From positions 1-47,771 of IMG/VR virus record IMGVR_UViG_3300046533_000670: a stretch of DNA of 47,771 nucleotides; one strand, 5' to 3'. Made by a program: the position numbers and the translations under genes. This DNA comes from a virus. Below are positions 47,132 to 47,771 of this stretch, piece after piece (the first letter of the stretch is position 1; each line of letters begins with the position of its first letter). The notes beneath the pieces were generated by a model that searched no databases, was not told the origin of the DNA, and saw only the letters and a program-made list of their open reading frames with translations.

Positions 47132-47771
47132 TTAGGCCACGCGGCGAGCGGTGGCGGGGATGCGGACGCCGGCCTTCTCCATGAAGGACAACAGGACCGA
47201 ATGCGCCTCGAGGAGATTGTCGCGGGCGACTTCGTTGTCGCCCGCCTCCGTCAGGTCGCTGAGCGAGGCGCCGCGGCCCGAGGCAATCAGGTTTTCCACG
47301 TCCTTGTAGAACTTGGAGCGGCGGCTCGGGTCGGACTTGTCGACCACCGCATTGGCCTTCTCGAAGGCGTGCTCGGCCGGCTCGTTGAAGAAGAGATTGC
47401 GAGCCTTCCCGGACTTGAGGATCGCCGGCAGGTCGCGCACGTCCTCGGCCTTCGGGATGCGTCCGTCGCCGACCCAGCGGCAGAAGTCATCGTCGAAGTC
47501 CTGGCCCTTCTTATGGCGCTCGTAGAACTCCTTGACCTTGATGAACTCGGCGAAGAACGACCACTTGCCTTCGGCCTGCGCGGCGTATTTGCCGCCGTCG
47601 CAATGCTTGTAGTGGTCGAGCAGGCCGTAGGCCTCGGACGCCTTCTTGATCGCCGGCGCCCCCATGTGCAGGGTGTTGATGAGCTCCGACTCGGGAATGT
47701 GCAGGACGTTGATCATGTGCCAGATATGGCCCGCCTTCTCATGGGCGTCCCATTTGATCAGCCCCGCGACG
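47132..47771 (-). CDS. ParB-like protein, C-terminal part (continues from the left edge)
   Basis: Because 47645-47771 repeats 1-127, the frame entering here is the same gene that starts at 561. The unique part gives the last 170 residues: helical, charged segments (SFFAEFIKVKEFYERHKKGQ, AEHAFEKANAVVDKSD) and an end at RIPATARRVA. The gene stops 2 bp before the radical SAM start. An ATG inside the repeat (47716) is not the true start. Confidence 0.8.
   Translation of the reverse strand, partial: VAGLIKWDAHEKAGHIWHMINVLHIPESELINTLHMGAPAIKKASEAYGLLDHYKHCDGGKYAAQAEGKWSFFAEFIKVKEFYERHKKGQDFDDDFCRWVGDGRIPKAEDVRDLPAILKSGKARNLFFNEPAEHAFEKANAVVDKSDPSRRSKFYKDVENLIASGRGASLSDLTEAGDNEVARDNLLEAHSVLLSFMEKAGVRIPATARRVA
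47645..47771. repeat. Terminal direct repeat, right copy (identical to 1-127)
   Basis: Exact copy of the first 127 bases of the window. See the left copy for interpretation. Confidence 0.9.

Noticed and set aside
47132-47716. Separate 194-residue gene starting at ATG 47716
   Set aside because: The frame is open across the circular join, and the true start at 561 has a ribosome site and adds the ParB-like domain.

Overview
The window is one complete phage genome assembled as a circle and cut inside a gene. Bases 1-127 are repeated exactly at 47645-47771, so the unit length is 47,644 bp, and the gene broken at the left edge (a ParB-like protein) is completed at the right edge. The content is a tailed phage with a short-tail (podovirus-like) virion plan: large terminase, portal, scaffold, major capsid protein, head-tail adaptor, tail nozzle, a T7 gp13-like protein, several internal or ejection proteins, and tail fibres. 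High GC, GcrA-like and PEP-CTERM motifs, and many ATGA/GTGA start-stop overlaps suggest an alphaproteobacterial host (Hyphomicrobiales-like); this is inference. Layout: almost everything is on the minus strand. An XRE-type repressor gene (22495-22776) starts the leftward early block, which runs through a zinc-ribbon protein, a VRR-NUC nuclease and small unknowns to about 19403. Further left on the same strand come a C5 DNA methyltransferase, three fibre or adhesin proteins (including a glycine-rich one and one with an S74 chaperone), a small membrane protein plus GH19 endolysin, three related signal-peptide proteins, small membrane proteins, low-complexity proteins, TerL, the portal and the ParB-like gene. 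After the circle closes the strand continues with a radical SAM enzyme, scaffold, capsid, tail tube and internal virion proteins, and two peptidoglycan hydrolases, ending at 29493. The only plus-strand block is 22854-29555. It holds an ERF annealase, YqaJ exonuclease, NinB, an HNH nuclease, two exported PEP-CTERM proteins, and a run of very small genes, several of them single-pass membrane peptides. One further plus-strand membrane microprotein (34626-34757) sits alone inside the late block. Regulation: a 17-bp dyad, GTTGCG-N5-CGCAAC (one arm base off at one site), occurs between the divergent repressor and ERF genes and again upstream of three other transcription units (28618, 34541/34626, 45568). 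This suggests one regulator controlling early, accessory and structural genes. A second element, five or six copies of CGTTACG, precedes the methyltransferase operon. The phage has a recombination module but no recognisable DNA polymerase, helicase, primase, RNA polymerase or integrase, so it must lean on host replication and transcription. The most unusual feature is an exported set: two PEP-CTERM proteins and three paralogous signal-peptide proteins (two with a SPRY-like central region).
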